NCBI GenBank assembly: GCA_036821645.1
Contig: DAISJD010000152.1
Coordinates: forward strand, 1 to 6,789
Direction of reading: 5' to 3'
Origin: DAISJD01 sp036821645
GTDB lineage: Bacteria; Pseudomonadota; Alphaproteobacteria; ATCC43930; CGMCC-115725
DNA: 6,789 nucleotides
The translations under genes and the position numbers were made by a program. The notes beneath the pieces were generated by a model. It did no database searches. It was not told the DNA's origin and saw only the letters and a list, made by a program, of their open reading frames with translations. Of the stretch, positions 5,292 through 6,789 are shown piece by piece (position 1 is the stretch's first letter; every line of letters begins with the position of its first letter).

Positions 5292-5975
5292 GTGGTCCGT
5301 TTCGACAATGTGGTCATGCGTTATGGCCGAGGGCCGGAAATCCTGCGCGACGTGACGTTGGATCTGGCACCGGGCGGCTTTTATTTCCTGACTGGCCCGA
5401 GCGGTGCGGGCAAGACCACATTGATGCGGCTCATGTATCTGGCCGATCGTCCGACCCGGGGACGTGTTTGGTTGTTCGGCCGCAACGTCGAGACCGTGCC
5501 GAAGGCGGAATTGCCCGCCCTGCGCCGTCAGATCGGGGTCGTGTTCCAAGATTTTCGCCTGCTCGATCACCTGACGGCTCTTGAGAATGTCGCTTTGCCG
5601 CTTCGGGTCGCAGGCGTGCCCGATGCCGAGATCAGGGATCATGTGGTAGATTTGTTGAAATGGGTCGGGCTTGCCGATCATGTCGCGGCCAAACCATCGA
5701 CCCTGTCGGGCGGCCAGCAGCAACGGATCGCGATCGCCCGCGCCGTCATCACCCGACCAAGCCTTCTGTTGGCCGACGAGCCGACCGGCAATGTCGATGA
5801 CGAGATCGCCTTGCGGCTGCTCTATCTTTTTGAGGAAATGAACAAACTTGGCACGACGGTCGTCATTGCGACCCATAATCAGTCCCTGATCGATCAATTC
5901 GGCCATGCGGTTCTCAGCCTTGATCAGGGGCGGGTGGCGCTCAGACCGGCTACCCGCAATCGGGGGGCCGCATGA
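5292..5975 (+). CDS. ftsE: Cell division ATP-binding protein FtsE
   Basis: The cytoplasmic ATPase of the FtsEX complex, an ABC-type machine at the division septum that transmits ATP hydrolysis through FtsX to activate periplasmic peptidoglycan hydrolases. Starting at GTG 5292 gives 227 residues, the usual length, with an N-terminus (VRFDNVVMRYG) aligned with the typical FtsE first strand. All ABC motifs are intact: Walker A GPSGAGKTT (35-43), Q-loop Q86 in VFQDF, signature LSGGQQQRIAIARA (138-151), Walker B LLLADE with D162 and E163, D-loop GNVD (166-169) and H-loop H195 in ATHN. FtsE rather than LolD is supported by the short length, the VFQDFRLL segment and especially the ATGA overlap with ftsX. 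Two large palindromes lie just upstream. I see no strong promoter on this strand; the best pair, TTTACG (5088-5093) and GATAAG (5112-5117), is weak. Confidence 0.95.
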   Translation: MVRFDNVVMRYGRGPEILRDVTLDLAPGGFYFLTGPSGAGKTTLMRLMYLADRPTRGRVWLFGRNVETVPKAELPALRRQIGVVFQDFRLLDHLTALENVALPLRVAGVPDAEIRDHVVDLLKWVGLADHVAAKPSTLSGGQQQRIAIARAVITRPSLLLADEPTGNVDDEIALRLLYLFEEMNKLGTTVVIATHNQSLIDQFGHAVLSLDQGRVALRPATRNRGAA

Positions 5976-6789
5976 TCCGGCACTGGATCGGCCTAGTGCG
6001 GCACCCTGCCACGGGAACCTTGCCGCTCGATGGCGACGGGTCGGCCCGCTATCTGCCATGGTTAATCGCCATCATGGCCTATCTGGCGGCCTTGGGCCTC
6101 ATCGCCCTCATGGTGATGAATGCGGCACTCTATCGATGGGATAGCGGCCTGCGGGGCAGTCTTACGGTGCAGGTGCCGCCGCCCGTCGCAACCGGGTTCG
6201 TGCCACCGACCCAGATGGAGGCGCTGTTGAAACGCCTGCGCGGGGAAGGGGGGATTCAGCGGGTCGAGGTGATCGATCCTGCGACGGCCCTGCGCCTCGT
6301 GACCCCTTGGCTTGGACCGGGAATCGATTCATCGGTCCTGCCGATGCCGATCTTGATCGATGTGCATCTGGTCCCCGATGCCCCGGTCCCCGATCTCACG
6401 GCTTTGGGTCGAGAGCTGACCGCTCTGATACCAGGCACCACGATCGATCGACATGGCGACTGGCTGGACCGGCTGTTGGGTCTCGGGCGTCTTGCGGCCG
6501 TTGGGGCGGGGCTGGTTGTCGGTCTCATTCTTTTCGCGACCATGTTGGCTGTGATTTTTGCCAGTCGCACAGGGCTTTTGTTGCATGCAGGCTTGATCGA
6601 CCTGCTGCATCTCATGGGCGCGACCGATGCCTATATCGCAGCCCAGTTTGAAGCCCATGCCTTTCGCGTCGGTCTCATGGGCGGGGTCTATGGCGTTTTG
6701 CCTGCGATTATGAGTTTGGGGGCTTTGCGCTTGATGGCGGAACAGGGGGTCTTGTCTATCCCGGCAGGGGGGCCGGGCGGTGGAATGGG
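5972..6789 (+). CDS. ftsX: Cell division protein FtsX, 3' incomplete
   Basis: The membrane partner of FtsE. ATG 5972 overlaps the ftsE stop (ATGA), and the frame stays open for 272 codons to the window edge. The visible part has a short cytoplasmic N-terminus (1-27), a first membrane helix at about 28-52, and a periplasmic domain at about 55-165, the region that in other bacteria contacts hydrolase activators such as EnvC. A second helix lies at about 170-197, followed by the conserved cytoplasmic stretch LIDLLHLMGATDAYIAAQFEA (starting about 208, typical of FtsX permeases), and a third helix lies at about 230-252. The fourth helix and the stop should lie just past the edge, because FtsX is about 300 residues. 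The ribosome binding site is probably GGGGGG (5962-5967), though coupling from ftsE likely dominates. Confidence 0.93.
   Translation, partial: MIRHWIGLVRHPATGTLPLDGDGSARYLPWLIAIMAYLAALGLIALMVMNAALYRWDSGLRGSLTVQVPPPVATGFVPPTQMEALLKRLRGEGGIQRVEVIDPATALRLVTPWLGPGIDSSVLPMPILIDVHLVPDAPVPDLTALGRELTALIPGTTIDRHGDWLDRLLGLGRLAAVGAGLVVGLILFATMLAVIFASRTGLLLHAGLIDLLHLMGATDAYIAAQFEAHAFRVGLMGGVYGVLPAIMSLGALRLMAEQGVLSIPAGGPGGGM

Overview
The window is chromosomal, GC-rich and tightly packed with housekeeping genes, and it looks alphaproteobacterial (a Rhodospirillales-like member is my best guess, from protein style and gene order). The clues are a HIG1-type twin-transmembrane mini-protein next to a PduO-type cobalamin adenosyltransferase and etfBA, and a zinc-ribbon/DUF3426 protein divergent from ftsEX. 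I see no mobile element, CRISPR array, tRNA, rRNA or phage gene.

Layout on the + strand, left half: the 3' part of a mutT/Nudix gene (1-411) runs in from the left edge. After a 119-nt gap comes a likely operon: a 63-aa HIG1-like membrane protein (531-722), cob(I)alamin adenosyltransferase (726-1310), etfB (1432-2181) and etfA (2181-3125). A strong intrinsic terminator (3151-3186) closes it. A 3-hydroxybutyryl-CoA dehydrogenase gene (3222-4094) follows and ends at a perfect 14-bp bidirectional terminator (4132-4164). That terminator is shared with the convergent minus-strand gene for a zinc-ribbon, one-TM, DUF3426 protein (4226-4999).

Right half: the region between the zinc-ribbon gene and ftsE (5000-5291) holds a good minus-strand promoter (5029-5058) and two large unrelated inverted repeats (5161-5205 and 5220-5263). 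ftsE (5292-5975) overlaps ftsX (5972 to the window end, 3' incomplete) by ATGA.

Functionally, the left block is acyl-CoA metabolism. ETF collects electrons from acyl-CoA dehydrogenases, the hydroxyacyl-CoA dehydrogenase carries out the NAD-dependent step of beta-oxidation or of C4 (acetoacetyl/hydroxybutyryl-CoA) metabolism, and the adenosyltransferase makes the coenzyme B12 needed by mutases such as methylmalonyl-CoA mutase. The right block is cell division and envelope: FtsEX controls septal peptidoglycan hydrolysis.

I found no clearly new system. The least explained structures are the two palindromes upstream of ftsE and a 9-bp hairpin in the etfB leader.
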